64,000 bases of DNA from JAGVYF01 sp041650315 (GCA_041650315.1 JBAZLJ010000001.1:124001-188000), one strand, 5' to 3'; shown: positions 51,150 through 60,548, counted from the stretch's first letter. Numbers and translations are program-made. The notes: a model not told the origin generated them from the sequence alone.

Positions 51150-51950
51150 CTATTCCATGTCTTTCCATGCGTGATTGAAAAGATGATCTAATGCGCCTGC
51201 GAAATATGCGCCGTGGCTCCAGATGCCAACATCGTAATTAGGATGCACATCTTTGTCATCAAGAACCATGAATGTGACATGCTTGCCATCAACTGTGCAG
51301 AATCTGGCATTCAATCCTTTTGAATTTTTCACTTCAACCAATCCTTTAAGGTCAGAAGCCATATCTTTCTCTTGCTTGCTGCTGATTGGCGCTGCTATCC
51401 TAATTGTAACGCCTTTGTCTTTCAATTGCTGGAATATATGTTTCATTCCTTCAGCTTTTCTCAGGAAGCCTTGCGCAGTTGTGACAATATTAACATTTTT
51501 CTCCGCAGATTTTAGAGTTTGTTCAAGATGATCGTAAAGATTTCTCCTTCCTTTCAATGAACCAGCATAATCTGTTGGTTCGACAAGTTCTATGCCTTGA
51601 TTATGGAGCGAGCTAAGCTCTTTCATTAAATCAGAGTCATTCAATGATTCAAGCCTTTTGACTTTTTCATCGGCTTCTTCTTTCATATTTTTCTTGACCC
51701 TAGATACTACTTCAGTAGGCGGCACTGCTAGATATTTTATCGGCTTGCCAAGTTTCATCACTACGAAACCTTTTTTCTCAAGCGTTTCTAGAATGTCGTA
51801 TGATCTCGATCTCGGAACGTTTGCGATATCAGAAAGTTCGCCGGCGGTAGATACTCCGCGTGAAAGAAGAGCTGCCCAAACTTTTGCTTCGTACAGGTTA
51901 AGAGAAAAATATCGACGAAGTTTGTTCAAAAATTCTTCTTTTACTATCAC
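51150..51950 (-). CDS. TrmB-family transcription regulator
   Basis: 266 aa. The N-terminal winged helix (LYEAKVWAALLSRGVSTAGELSDIANVPRSRSYDILETLEKKGFV, about residues 18-62) matches TrmB; the remainder contains the sugar-binding-like C-terminal domain (SLKGRRNLYDHLEQTLKSAEKNVNIVTTA, FLRKAEG). The start is GTG (MIVKEE) with a strong GGAGGGG. TrmB proteins sense sugars. It is convergent with the isomerase gene, ending about 50 nt away, and divergent from pelota via element B2. Confidence 0.88.
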   Translation of the reverse strand: MIVKEEFLNKLRRYFSLNLYEAKVWAALLSRGVSTAGELSDIANVPRSRSYDILETLEKKGFVVMKLGKPIKYLAVPPTEVVSRVKKNMKEEADEKVKRLESLNDSDLMKELSSLHNQGIELVEPTDYAGSLKGRRNLYDHLEQTLKSAEKNVNIVTTAQGFLRKAEGMKHIFQQLKDKGVTIRIAAPISSKQEKDMASDLKGLVEVKNSKGLNARFCTVDGKHVTFMVLDDKDVHPNYDVGIWSHGAYFAGALDHLFNHAWKDME

Positions 51951-52032
51951 TTGTCTACCCCTCCGATTTTACTAAGAATTTATAGCAACTATTATTATAT
52001 AAAGGTATCGAAACAAATTCAACGATTGAGTT

Positions 52033-52148
52033 TTAAGTCTGCAACGGATAAATTTTCTACTTCTAATTGCGATGATAGCCATTCCCGGGACCGGTACCTT
52101 GGCTATTCTCTTATTATGCTATAAAATTTATAATGGTTGCAGACTTAA
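52033..52148. repeat. B-type inverted-repeat element B2
   Basis: 116 nt, the same length as B1. Outer arms TTAAGTCTGCAAC (52033-52045) and GTTGCAGACTTAA (52136-52148) are perfect 13-bp complements. The inner hairpin ATAGCC/GGCTAT encloses ATTCCCGGGACCGGTACC, corresponding to the B1 loop. Between arm and hairpin lies AATTGC-GATGA, also present in B1. It ends 7 nt before the pelota stop, filling the gap between pelota and the TrmB promoter. Confidence 0.72.
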
Positions 52149-52154
52149 TTAGAA

Positions 52155-53216
52155 TCAGTAACTAGTTTTGTAACGCAATATCGCACCTATGCCGCCAAGT
52201 CCGTCTAACTTTTTTCCGCCGTCATGGAGCGATGATATGATTGTGATGTCTCCGTTCGTCTGGTCAACAATTTTCATTATCTTGTCGATTTCATTGTATA
52301 CATTATCCAATCTTGTCTTTTCAATGAAATTGTCTGTAATCAATAACTGCTCAACTGCGCCGGCATGAGCTTTTTCTTGGACTTCTTTCAAGCCATATGC
52401 TGCTTTGCCATCAATTGATATTTCTTTGAGCAGGTTTTCCACAAGATTTATTTCTTTTGCGGCTCTGTCTTGTCTTAGTACTGTTTGCGTTTCCGGTCTT
52501 CTTAGGACTTCATTAATAGCAGTTTCGCTCGCGCTTGAGCAAGTGACCAATGTTATCTTTTGTTTTATCATGCTGTCTGTGATTAGTTTCAATAAGTCTT
52601 CTTTCCAGAATGCGGGGCTTGCCAGCAGGATTTTTTCAATTTCATATCTTTTGGTGTACTCAGTCATTTGCTTGATTATGTCTTGATAGAAAGTGTTCCT
52701 TGATGCTGCGCTTTCCTGCTTTTTCTCAACATCGCCTTGCAGGCTTGTAAGTAGCGTGTATCCGGATTGGCTTGATAACGCGAAGAAAGCTTCTTCTCGG
52801 TCCATCACGCATATGAGTATCTTTGGGAGTTTAGGTTCAGCAGCTTCCTGCAGTTTTTTTATCTGGTAAGTAAGCCATCTTTCCTTTTCAATTGTGATTA
52901 CTGAGTTTTCTTCTAATGTGAATGAATGGTAGCTTCCCCTTGGAACATCATCCGGGCCTTCTGTAATTGGTCCGAGTATTCTTAATTGGTTTGTTTCGTA
53001 TTCTATCTTTTCAACTTGGATCTTGATGAAAGCTGGTTTTTTAATTACGTTTGCTTTACGCTCATCGCTTCCGCCTTCAAGTTTTATTTTCCTAAACGTT
53101 CTTCCGCTGACAAAATCCTTTTCTGATATCAGTTGGCTTAGATACCAAAGGTCATCAGGGTTTGTCACCTGTACTGTGGCTGTGCCATGGTTTAGGCTCT
53201 TTGAAATGATTTTCAT
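52155..53216 (-). CDS. pelA: Pelota/Dom34-like mRNA surveillance protein
   Basis: 353 aa from MKIISKSLNHG, the conserved start; a TATA (TATAAATG) about 30 nt upstream predicts a leaderless message. The N-terminal domain binds RNA (DDLWYLSQLISEKDFVSGRTFRKI) and the middle and C-terminal eRF1-like domains follow (KILICVMDREEAFFALSSQSG..., AVEQLLITDNFI). Pelota rescues stalled ribosomes with a-EF1-alpha/ABCE1. The ORF can be read eight codons further upstream. Confidence 0.92.
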   Translation of the reverse strand: MKIISKSLNHGTATVQVTNPDDLWYLSQLISEKDFVSGRTFRKIKLEGGSDERKANVIKKPAFIKIQVEKIEYETNQLRILGPITEGPDDVPRGSYHSFTLEENSVITIEKERWLTYQIKKLQEAAEPKLPKILICVMDREEAFFALSSQSGYTLLTSLQGDVEKKQESAASRNTFYQDIIKQMTEYTKRYEIEKILLASPAFWKEDLLKLITDSMIKQKITLVTCSSASETAINEVLRRPETQTVLRQDRAAKEINLVENLLKEISIDGKAAYGLKEVQEKAHAGAVEQLLITDNFIEKTRLDNVYNEIDKIMKIVDQTNGDITIISSLHDGGKKLDGLGGIGAILRYKTSY

Positions 53217-53276
53217 GACATATATAAGGAAAGATAACATTTATATACCTTTAGTATCAATAGAATATATAATATA

Positions 53277-53318
53277 AAGATATTATAGAAGGGTTAATTT
53301 AGTGGTAAAATCCTTCTA
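53277..53318 (+). promoter_or_regulatory. Long hairpin upstream of the envelope operon
   Basis: ATATT (with a two-base bulge) and AGAAGGGTT pair with AATCCTTCT and AATAT, a stem of about 14 bp with a 13-nt loop containing TTTAGTGGTAA. It lies about 70 nt before the class-III-leader protein gene, upstream of the probable TATA (CTTTATACTATAAT near 53358). It resembles a tRNA D-arm in sequence but does not continue as a tRNA. Could be an operator, a small RNA, or a terminator. Confidence 0.45.
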
Positions 53319-53389
53319 ATATACTAGCAAGGTTTCAAAAATTAATGTTTGCTATTATACTTTATACTATAATAAACAGGTGATATGGC

Positions 53390-54571
53390 ATGTTCAATAG
53401 AAAAGCTCAGGAAGGCGGCGGATCTGCTGCTATTTTAGTCGCATTGATTGCATTGTTCATTCTCGTATATCTTTTATTCGTACCACCAAGCGTAAGGCTT
53501 GAGATATTAGAAGGAGATGGTACTGAAACTGATAGTTCTGATGATGAAGTCACTGTAAATGGAGCTGTACTATTGCGTGAGAATCCTGGTTCAGTTGTTG
53601 AAGAAGGAAGCACTTCTTTATCGCATAGCATGCCATCATTGAACTTGTATACTAAAAGCGAAGGCAAAGTGCTTGAGAATCTAGGCGGAGTTGCGATTGC
53701 TCGTTCTGATTTCAGCTCAACTTTGAAAAGCTATCCTTTCACTATATCCAATCTAGGTAATGTCAATAATGTGATGTTGACTTTCAATGTAATCACTTCT
53801 GAAGGCAATTTGATAGTTAAATTGAATGGCGTTGAAATATTGAATAAGCAAGTGACTGGTTCAGTTGAACCTATAGTCATTGCAAAAGGTTTGCTTAAAG
53901 AGAATAATCTGCTTGATTTTGATGTGACTTATCCAGGCTGGAGATTCTGGGCAAAGAATGATTATGAATTATCAGCTGTTGCTTTGCGAGCAGATGTCAC
54001 TGACACCGAGCATAAGAAAGCTACAACGCAATTCTATATCGATTCTGAAGAGAAATCTAGTCTCAGAAGCGCTTTATTATACTTCTTCCCTTATTGCGGA
54101 GCTAATGCTGATACTATGACTATGAAGATAAACGGCAATCAAGTATTCAGAGGAACTCCTCAATGCGGATACAGCAACAGGTTTGAATTATCGCCTGAGC
54201 AATTGCAGTCCGGAGAGAATAATGTAGAATTCGATATTGCGGGCGGGTCATATACTATTACACAATTGAAAATCAATACTGAATTGAAAGCTAAGAAGAA
54301 TACCATATATCATTTCGAAATAAGTGATAAGCAATATGTGAATATCACTGATAGAGATTATGATGTGTATGTATCTCTTAAGTTCCCTTTGGATTATGAA
54401 AGAAGGGAAGGCAAGCTCTATATCAATTCTGATATAAAATCATATGATACATCTGATTCAATATTCCAGTACAAAATAACAGATTTCGTTAGGGAAGGAT
54501 TCAACTCGGTCAGGATAGTGCCTGAAGCTTCCTATGAAATAGACGAAATTAAAGTCTGGCTCAAGAAGTGA
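53390..54571 (+). CDS. Class III leader protein with two beta-rich domains
   Basis: 393 aa. MFNRKAQEGGGSAAILVALI: basic KA leader, glycine-rich segment, then a hydrophobic helix. The mature part has two related beta-sandwich-like regions (about 110-220: NVMLTFNVITSEGNLIVKLNGVEI; 230-300: RSALLYFFPYCGANADTMTMKINGNQVFRG) and a lysine-rich C-terminus. The sequence resembles DPANN envelope proteins that begin with the same signal. Heads a five-gene operon. SD-like AGGTGAT is 5 nt from ATG. Confidence 0.75.
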   Translation: MFNRKAQEGGGSAAILVALIALFILVYLLFVPPSVRLEILEGDGTETDSSDDEVTVNGAVLLRENPGSVVEEGSTSLSHSMPSLNLYTKSEGKVLENLGGVAIARSDFSSTLKSYPFTISNLGNVNNVMLTFNVITSEGNLIVKLNGVEILNKQVTGSVEPIVIAKGLLKENNLLDFDVTYPGWRFWAKNDYELSAVALRADVTDTEHKKATTQFYIDSEEKSSLRSALLYFFPYCGANADTMTMKINGNQVFRGTPQCGYSNRFELSPEQLQSGENNVEFDIAGGSYTITQLKINTELKAKKNTIYHFEISDKQYVNITDRDYDVYVSLKFPLDYERREGKLYINSDIKSYDTSDSIFQYKITDFVREGFNSVRIVPEASYEIDEIKVWLKK

Positions 54572-54602
54572 GCCTTTTCGCGATAAAAAAAGAGGTCGAG
54601 TG

Positions 54603-57293
54603 ATGGCTGAAGAGAGCAAACTGAAGTCTTTGTTGATCACCATAATCAATCTTATAGTAGCACCTTTCAAAGAGAAAAATATGGAGTTTGAGGTGCCTTT
54701 AACTGTTGCTCTTATCGCAGATCTCACTCCTTTTTTTAGTTTTATTTTTGGGATATCATTTTTAAAAGATTTATTCGGGTCTAGTTTCATCGCTTTCTTC
54801 CCTGATTATAATCAGATTATGTTTATGACAATATTGTTTTTTATCGCATGGGGATATTTTGGTGTTACTTATTCAATTTTGTTCTTTTTCAAATTTGTTC
54901 CTATTGTGTATATCTTTCCGATATTCACAACAATTATCCTGACTAATTACCTCAATTCCATACAAGGCGAGGCATCTGATGCGGCTGGCAAATTCATCGG
55001 TATACTTGCTGGGGCGAAGAAGACTTATCCATTCTGGGCGATTGTTTTCAGAGTCATTGCCGGGATTATGCTTTGTGTGGTTGTTTTAGGCAATATGACA
55101 AATTCAGCGAATGTTCTGATGGGCAATTTGCCAGGTGTAATCGCGCAGCCTCTATATGAAAAAGCATTGCCTGAGTATCAGGCGCAGGTTATTACTTTGA
55201 GGCAGATGCTAGATCCTAGAACTGCTTATACTGCCGCAATTAACAGCATTAAGAAGACTGTTTCTTATCCAGTTACTTCAGTCAAATCGTGGTTCACTAC
55301 ACAAATCAATGTAGCGACTGGCGGATATTACATGGGTCAGGTCGATAAGTATGCCAATAAAGATCTTGGCGTTTATTTGCGTGAAGTGAAACCAACTGAA
55401 AGATGGTTCTATCTAGATGAATCCACTTATCAAGTTCCAGCTATCCAAATAATGGCGAGCGTTGAGGGTGCGGCGATTGATGTGGATGATTGCGAGCAAT
55501 ACTTGACCGAAGCTGAAACTGATTTTGAAATTAAGAAAAATCAGCTTACTGCTGAGCAGGAAAAAGCTTATTATGCAAACATATTGTATAAAAATAAAGG
55601 AGATTGCGAACTCAATCAAAAAGTCAAATTAGGTTGCGCAATCAGTAATAAAAGAATAAACGGCACAGTGAATCCTTCTACGATTTCTTTATTCGAAATA
55701 CAGAATGGTTTTGCGATGCTTGAATGCAATTTTGATAAGGCTAAACTTACAAAGCCTAGTTCTGAGCTTGTTGATATCACTGCAAATTTCCCCTTCGTCA
55801 CAAAATCTTATTTGAAAACTTATTTCATGGATCTGAAAAGGTTCCGTGATATGAAACTTCAGAAACTTGATCCTTTGACCTATTATAAAATAACAGATAC
55901 AAAACCTATTGCGGTTTATACCGGCGGTCCTGTTATGATTGGGATTGGCATAAATGATGTGCTTCCTTTGACACTTATCACCGATATAGATTCTCCTGAA
56001 CCAATTAGATCGTACAGCTTGGGTATAACCCTTGATAATAAATGGACTGGCAAGATCGCTGAATTGATGGATATTGTAGTTGTGCTTCCACCACAACTTG
56101 AATTGAGATGTCCTCCTTATTTCGAAGCGGATCCTATTGAAAGCAATAAATATATCTTGACTGATTTCAGCAAGAAGCAAGTAATAGCTGAGAAAGGGTT
56201 CAAAGAATCAAAGACCTATAATTGCAGGATACTGCCTAAAACAATTCTAGCTGCGCGTGAATTATTGAATAATGTTCCGTTAGCCACTAAGTATGTGCAA
56301 GTGACTGCATCCTATAAATATGAAATATCTGAGTCGACTTCCATTACATTAAGGCAAGGTGATGGTATAAAATCTGATTTGAGTTCGGGTTGTACTGATA
56401 CTTCTACACCTTGCGGGGATTATGACGGATGTTATTGCACGGAAGGATGTCCTGCAGGTAATTATTTGTCAGAAGTCAGTCGTGAGTATAATTGCAATGG
56501 AAAGTATGTGGCTATTCCTGAAGCTGTTATGACTACTACGAGCGGTACTGGGACCGGAACGATTACTTCTGGCGAGAAACCTTATAGCTGGGATGCGGAT
56601 ACTACTGGTTTGAGTCCAGTATCTTCGATCACAGGAACGACTGTGCCTAATGAACCTTCCTCTGGATTCAATTCTGCTCATGCTACAGAGTTTGCAGATG
56701 GGAGAACTTATGTCACTTCTTATTATACTCCAGTTAGAAGTGATTTTAGCGTTTGGTCTACTTTCAAACAAACAGCAGATTATAAGGATTATATGTACAC
56801 AGATAGTAAAGGCAGAGAGTTATTGACTGATGCTTACTTCACTAAAATAGGACGTGATAACTCCTTCAGATGGTGCGTAATTTCTCCGAAAGGATTCTAT
56901 GAAGAAGTGCAATGCCAAGGTGAGGGTGTGGATAATCAGAAAAAATTAGCTTATAGCTATGCGACAATCAGGATAGAGGATGAAACTGCTGGAGCTACTC
57001 CCTTATCCGGTACTGGTCTTTCCTATACCCCTAGATATACTTTGGCTGGACCAAGCAGCCTTCAAGGCAGAGAAATATACCTTTTCTTTGGCGTAAAGAG
57101 TTCTTGGAATGGATGTTATAAAGTTCAAGATACTGGAAGTGCAATCCAAGGCAATCATCTAGATCTTTTTAGAGGGTTTTCTAAAGAAACACATCCATCC
57201 CAATTCCCGAAAGCATATCTCTATCCTGGATGCGTAGCTGCATATGAAAAATTGAAAGCAGAACAAGCAGCTGCTGCGACGATAACACAATGA
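54603..57293 (+). CDS. Large membrane protein with a long extracytoplasmic domain
   Basis: About 896 aa from ATG preceded by GAGGT. Four or five helices in the first 180 residues (FEVPLTVALIADLTPFFSFIFG, MTILFFIAWGYFGVTYSILFF, IFPIFTTIILTNY, FWAIVFRVIAGIML) are followed by about 700 residues of beta-rich, cysteine-containing sequence with a Cys cluster (CTDTSTPCGDYDGCYCTEGC, about 595-615). No known family. Its stop overlaps the next ATG (ATGA), so it is part of the envelope operon and a possible docking platform for the lipoproteins. Confidence 0.75.
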   Translation: MAEESKLKSLLITIINLIVAPFKEKNMEFEVPLTVALIADLTPFFSFIFGISFLKDLFGSSFIAFFPDYNQIMFMTILFFIAWGYFGVTYSILFFFKFVPIVYIFPIFTTIILTNYLNSIQGEASDAAGKFIGILAGAKKTYPFWAIVFRVIAGIMLCVVVLGNMTNSANVLMGNLPGVIAQPLYEKALPEYQAQVITLRQMLDPRTAYTAAINSIKKTVSYPVTSVKSWFTTQINVATGGYYMGQVDKYANKDLGVYLREVKPTERWFYLDESTYQVPAIQIMASVEGAAIDVDDCEQYLTEAETDFEIKKNQLTAEQEKAYYANILYKNKGDCELNQKVKLGCAISNKRINGTVNPSTISLFEIQNGFAMLECNFDKAKLTKPSSELVDITANFPFVTKSYLKTYFMDLKRFRDMKLQKLDPLTYYKITDTKPIAVYTGGPVMIGIGINDVLPLTLITDIDSPEPIRSYSLGITLDNKWTGKIAELMDIVVVLPPQLELRCPPYFEADPIESNKYILTDFSKKQVIAEKGFKESKTYNCRILPKTILAARELLNNVPLATKYVQVTASYKYEISESTSITLRQGDGIKSDLSSGCTDTSTPCGDYDGCYCTEGCPAGNYLSEVSREYNCNGKYVAIPEAVMTTTSGTGTGTITSGEKPYSWDADTTGLSPVSSITGTTVPNEPSSGFNSAHATEFADGRTYVTSYYTPVRSDFSVWSTFKQTADYKDYMYTDSKGRELLTDAYFTKIGRDNSFRWCVISPKGFYEEVQCQGEGVDNQKKLAYSYATIRIEDETAGATPLSGTGLSYTPRYTLAGPSSLQGREIYLFFGVKSSWNGCYKVQDTGSAIQGNHLDLFRGFSKETHPSQFPKAYLYPGCVAAYEKLKAEQAAAATITQ

Positions 57294-58267
57294 TCTACAA
57301 ATATATAGCGATAATCTGTATCTTAATGTTCATATCTAGCTGTACTTCTACAAATCCTTCGTATATCGATATCAAGAAGATACGTACAGGCACTGACGGA
57401 ATATCTATGGTGTTCCTTCCTCAGGGAGATATACCTATGATGGAAGAAGAGAGCCGTACTGTTTCTGTGCAGTTGAAGAATGACGGCGCGTTCGATGTAG
57501 GGCATATGTATTTCCTGCTGGGCACTGAAAGCGATTATGTGACTCTCGGAAAGACTTATTTCAACGGAGGAGAGGGTAAACAGGAAGACAAGCAAGGTCA
57601 GCTCACGACCTATCTGCCTGAGAATCTGTTCAAAGGCAAATCTTTGAAAACTGTTGTCGGTGATTATGCTGAATATGATGCGGAACTCACTACGAAAAAG
57701 ATAACTCTTAGCAAATATCAAGACACTTTATTGAGCGCTATATTGTGCTATGAATATGGTACTGTAGCAGAAGATGAAGTGTGCATCCAGCCATCTGTTT
57801 CGGTGATCGGATTGCAAGCAGCATGCGTACCTAAAGATTTGACTTTCTCTAGTCAAGGCGCGCCTCTTGTTGTGAATAAAGTCGAAGTGAAAAGCACATT
57901 GACAACTAACAAACAGATAAAGACCTTATTTAAAATATATTTCGAGAATAAAGGCATAGGCGATGTATTGAACTGGAATACCGGCAGATTGGTCTGTTCA
58001 TCTAAACCTATGGGTGAAGAGAAGATATGGAATTATTTCATAATGGCTGCTTTCCTTGGCGATAAGGAGATAGAATGCAGAGTGCCTAAGACTACAGTAT
58101 TGGGAGATAGTTACTGGTTGGTAAGATTAAAGGGCGGGAAAGCTGAAGTCGTATGCGAATCGACAAGTCCTAGCGGAGTTGCTTATACAACGCCATTCAC
58201 AGTCAAAGCATTTTATGATTATACACAGACATTGACTAAGAAACTAACTATTGAACGTACTAGTTAG
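57290..58267 (+). CDS. Lipoprotein paralogue 1
   Basis: 325 aa. Signal peptide with a clean lipobox (CILMFISSCTS), so the Cys at about residue 18 would be lipidated. The mature part opens with IRTGTDGISMVFLPQGDIPMM...TVSVQLKNDGAFDVGHMYF, related to the next two genes. Beta-rich, with Cys pairs (CYEYG, VCIQPS, ACVPKD, VCSSKP). Function unknown; the first of three tandem paralogues. Confidence 0.75.
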   Translation: MIYKYIAIICILMFISSCTSTNPSYIDIKKIRTGTDGISMVFLPQGDIPMMEEESRTVSVQLKNDGAFDVGHMYFLLGTESDYVTLGKTYFNGGEGKQEDKQGQLTTYLPENLFKGKSLKTVVGDYAEYDAELTTKKITLSKYQDTLLSAILCYEYGTVAEDEVCIQPSVSVIGLQAACVPKDLTFSSQGAPLVVNKVEVKSTLTTNKQIKTLFKIYFENKGIGDVLNWNTGRLVCSSKPMGEEKIWNYFIMAAFLGDKEIECRVPKTTVLGDSYWLVRLKGGKAEVVCESTSPSGVAYTTPFTVKAFYDYTQTLTKKLTIERTS

Positions 58268-58325
58268 CAAAATATTTATATACAGCAATTTATATAATAT
58301 ATAGTATCGAAAAAGAGATGATAGC

Positions 58326-59540
58326 ATGAAAGTACCTAAACTATTGGCAGTATTATCGATTCTTATAGTCATTTTCAGTTCTGGATGCACAAGTTCCACA
58401 ACACCTAATCTCGATGAAGAGATATATAGGGGCACTAGAGCATTGACAATGAATTTTTTGCAGGATGTGCCGCCTACTGAGACTTTTGCTAGCACAGGTG
58501 ATGAGTATGAGATGGCTATCGAATTGAAGAATGAAGGCACTTATCCAGTATACGGCAAGATTTATTTCTCAGGTTTTGATCCTAACATAATCAGTTTCTC
58601 TAAACTAGGAATGGATCAAGGTTATTCTTTCCCATCATCAAATTGCGGTTTTAAAGAGATAATTCCAAGATCTAAATTGAATCCTCCTGGCGGAGCTTGC
58701 GTTGAAGAATTCAAAGGCAAACTTAATCTTGATTCAATCACTGATTCATATTCAGCGAATATTTTCGCTCAGGCAGTCTATAAATATATAACAGATGCTA
58801 GCATTGTCATGTGCGTAGATCCTGACGTGTATCACGTATCACCTGCGCAAAGAGCTTGCACAATGAGCGCGTTCTCATCAGGTTCCGGACAAGGGGCGCC
58901 TCTCGGAATTACTAAGATAGAACCGACTGCCATAGGTGGCGGCCAGATACTTTATAGAATTTATATCCAGAACATGGGCGAAGGAGAAGTTGTCGACTAT
59001 ATGAAAGCGCCTTATGAGCTGAAACCTAGCGATGTAGGTAAAGTTAGATACAGAATAGGAACGCCTGCGAATACAAGAACGGGTATTACGGTATCTGCTA
59101 ACGGTGGATCAGTGTTTGTAGGCAATGCAATTGCTGATATAACTGGCAGAGCTATCGGATTGTCTTATACTGATTCTAATTTCAGGATAAATTTCAATCC
59201 TAAGTCAAACTATGCATATTCTGAGGATGTAATCAGATTGAACAACGGCCAAGGAGTAATCACTAAGGTCATCGATTACAGCGGAAATGCTTATGCATTC
59301 CAGACTCCTCTGCAGATAACATTGGAATATGGATATATGCATGCGGTCCAGAAGAATATAGAGATAGTCAATATCGATCAATATAATTCTGCATACGGCG
59401 CCGGTGGTATCAGATTCGTTTATGATAAGAACGGCAAGAGAGTAGAATTGAATCCAGACGGCTCTGTGAGATATAGGGATGATGATTTCCAGATAGATCT
59501 CCCTTCAGATACATTGGATCTGAATAATCTTTTCAAATAA
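58326..59540 (+). CDS. Lipoprotein paralogue 2
   Basis: 404 aa. Lipobox LIVIFSSGCTSS. The domain YRGTRALTMNFLQDVPPTETFASTGDEYEMAIELKNEGTYPVYG matches the same region of the neighbours (SMVFLPQGDIPMM..., LKVSFVEGTPPAQIY...). It is separated from paralogue 1 by about 60 nt with its own TATA-like sequence (TTATATAATATATAG). C-terminal part has an aromatic VRYRDDDFQIDLPSDTLDLNNL segment. Function unknown. Confidence 0.75.
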   Translation: MKVPKLLAVLSILIVIFSSGCTSSTTPNLDEEIYRGTRALTMNFLQDVPPTETFASTGDEYEMAIELKNEGTYPVYGKIYFSGFDPNIISFSKLGMDQGYSFPSSNCGFKEIIPRSKLNPPGGACVEEFKGKLNLDSITDSYSANIFAQAVYKYITDASIVMCVDPDVYHVSPAQRACTMSAFSSGSGQGAPLGITKIEPTAIGGGQILYRIYIQNMGEGEVVDYMKAPYELKPSDVGKVRYRIGTPANTRTGITVSANGGSVFVGNAIADITGRAIGLSYTDSNFRINFNPKSNYAYSEDVIRLNNGQGVITKVIDYSGNAYAFQTPLQITLEYGYMHAVQKNIEIVNIDQYNSAYGAGGIRFVYDKNGKRVELNPDGSVRYRDDDFQIDLPSDTLDLNNLFK

Positions 59541-59552
59541 GGAGGTATCATA

Positions 59553-60521
59553 ATGAATAAAATAATCACATTAATTGTTATTGCGATGATGGTGTGCATG
59601 TCAGGATGCACCGGTTCTAAAACGCCTACTAAAGCAGCAGTCACGCCTTTCATTGGCGGAAGCGATGCTTTGAAAGTAAGCTTTGTCGAAGGAACTCCAC
59701 CTGCACAAATATATGACTCAGGCAGTTCAGCGTTTGCTATCGGTCTTAAATTGGATAATGTAGGTGAGCATACTGTATTAGCTACTGATGGTTATGTGGA
59801 GATTCTTGGTTTGAATGCGCAAGACTTTGGTCTTGGTTCACAAGTTGATTTGAAAAAATCTTTTGTCTCTGATATCAGAGGCGCTAAAAAGAATCTTGAC
59901 GGCACCACACTTGAAGGCGATTCAGTCTATATGGATTTCTCGGATATGAAATATCTTCCAGATCTAAAAGGAGATGTTGAATTCAAGTTCCGTGCTAATC
60001 TATGTTATGATTATGTGACGCAGACAAGTTCAAAGATTTGCTTGAACAAGAATCCTTTAGCAGGTCTTGGAGAAGCAATTTGCAAAGTTTCTGCTGATAA
60101 AACAGTCTATAATTCAGGCGGCCCTATTCAAATTGTGAAAGTCAAGGAAAGCCCTCTAGGCAATAACAAAATTCAATTGCTTTTCGAGATTGGACATAAA
60201 GGTTCTGCAAACAATCTGTTCTATAAAATGGGCACTGCTTGCGATGATGCATTGACAAATACAGACAGATATAAAGTGCTTGTGAAAGTCACATCTGATG
60301 TGAATGGTGCAACTGCGCAATGTTCAGGTCTTGAATCTGCAGTTAGCGGGTCTGAAGGCTATGTCACATTGTTCGGCGGCAAGAACAGAGCAATTACTTG
60401 CGTGCTTGACTTAGCGGCTGTTGATAGTGTCTACGAGGACTTATTCAATGTCGATCTGTATTACAGATATAATCAATTCCTTGATAAGACAATAGAAATA
60501 CAGGATACTGGCAGCAGTTAA
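59553..60521 (+). CDS. Lipoprotein paralogue 3
   Basis: 322 aa. Lipobox MVCMSGCTGS. Opens with FIGGSDALKVSFVEGTPPAQIYDSGSSAFAIGLKLDNVG. It lies 12 nt after paralogue 2 with a strong GGAGGTATC site. Cys positions (LCYDY, ICLNK, ICKVS, TACDDAL, QCSGL, TCVLD) partly match the others. A G+C-rich hairpin plus T-run follows the stop (60510-60535), ending the operon. Confidence 0.75.
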   Translation: MNKIITLIVIAMMVCMSGCTGSKTPTKAAVTPFIGGSDALKVSFVEGTPPAQIYDSGSSAFAIGLKLDNVGEHTVLATDGYVEILGLNAQDFGLGSQVDLKKSFVSDIRGAKKNLDGTTLEGDSVYMDFSDMKYLPDLKGDVEFKFRANLCYDYVTQTSSKICLNKNPLAGLGEAICKVSADKTVYNSGGPIQIVKVKESPLGNNKIQLLFEIGHKGSANNLFYKMGTACDDALTNTDRYKVLVKVTSDVNGATAQCSGLESAVSGSEGYVTLFGGKNRAITCVLDLAAVDSVYEDLFNVDLYYRYNQFLDKTIEIQDTGSS

Positions 60522-60536
60522 GGCTGCTTTTTTTAT
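60510..60536 (+). terminator. Terminator of the lipoprotein operon
   Basis: GCAGC and GCTGC flank AGTTAAG around the stop codon, followed by seven T, then ATTTATATT. Stem plus T-run. Confidence 0.7.
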
Positions 60537-60548
60537 TTATATTATTTC

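Noticed and set aside
53277..53318. tRNA gene
   Set aside because: A D-arm-like sequence is present but no matching acceptor or T arm follows, and the flanking arms pair with each other instead.
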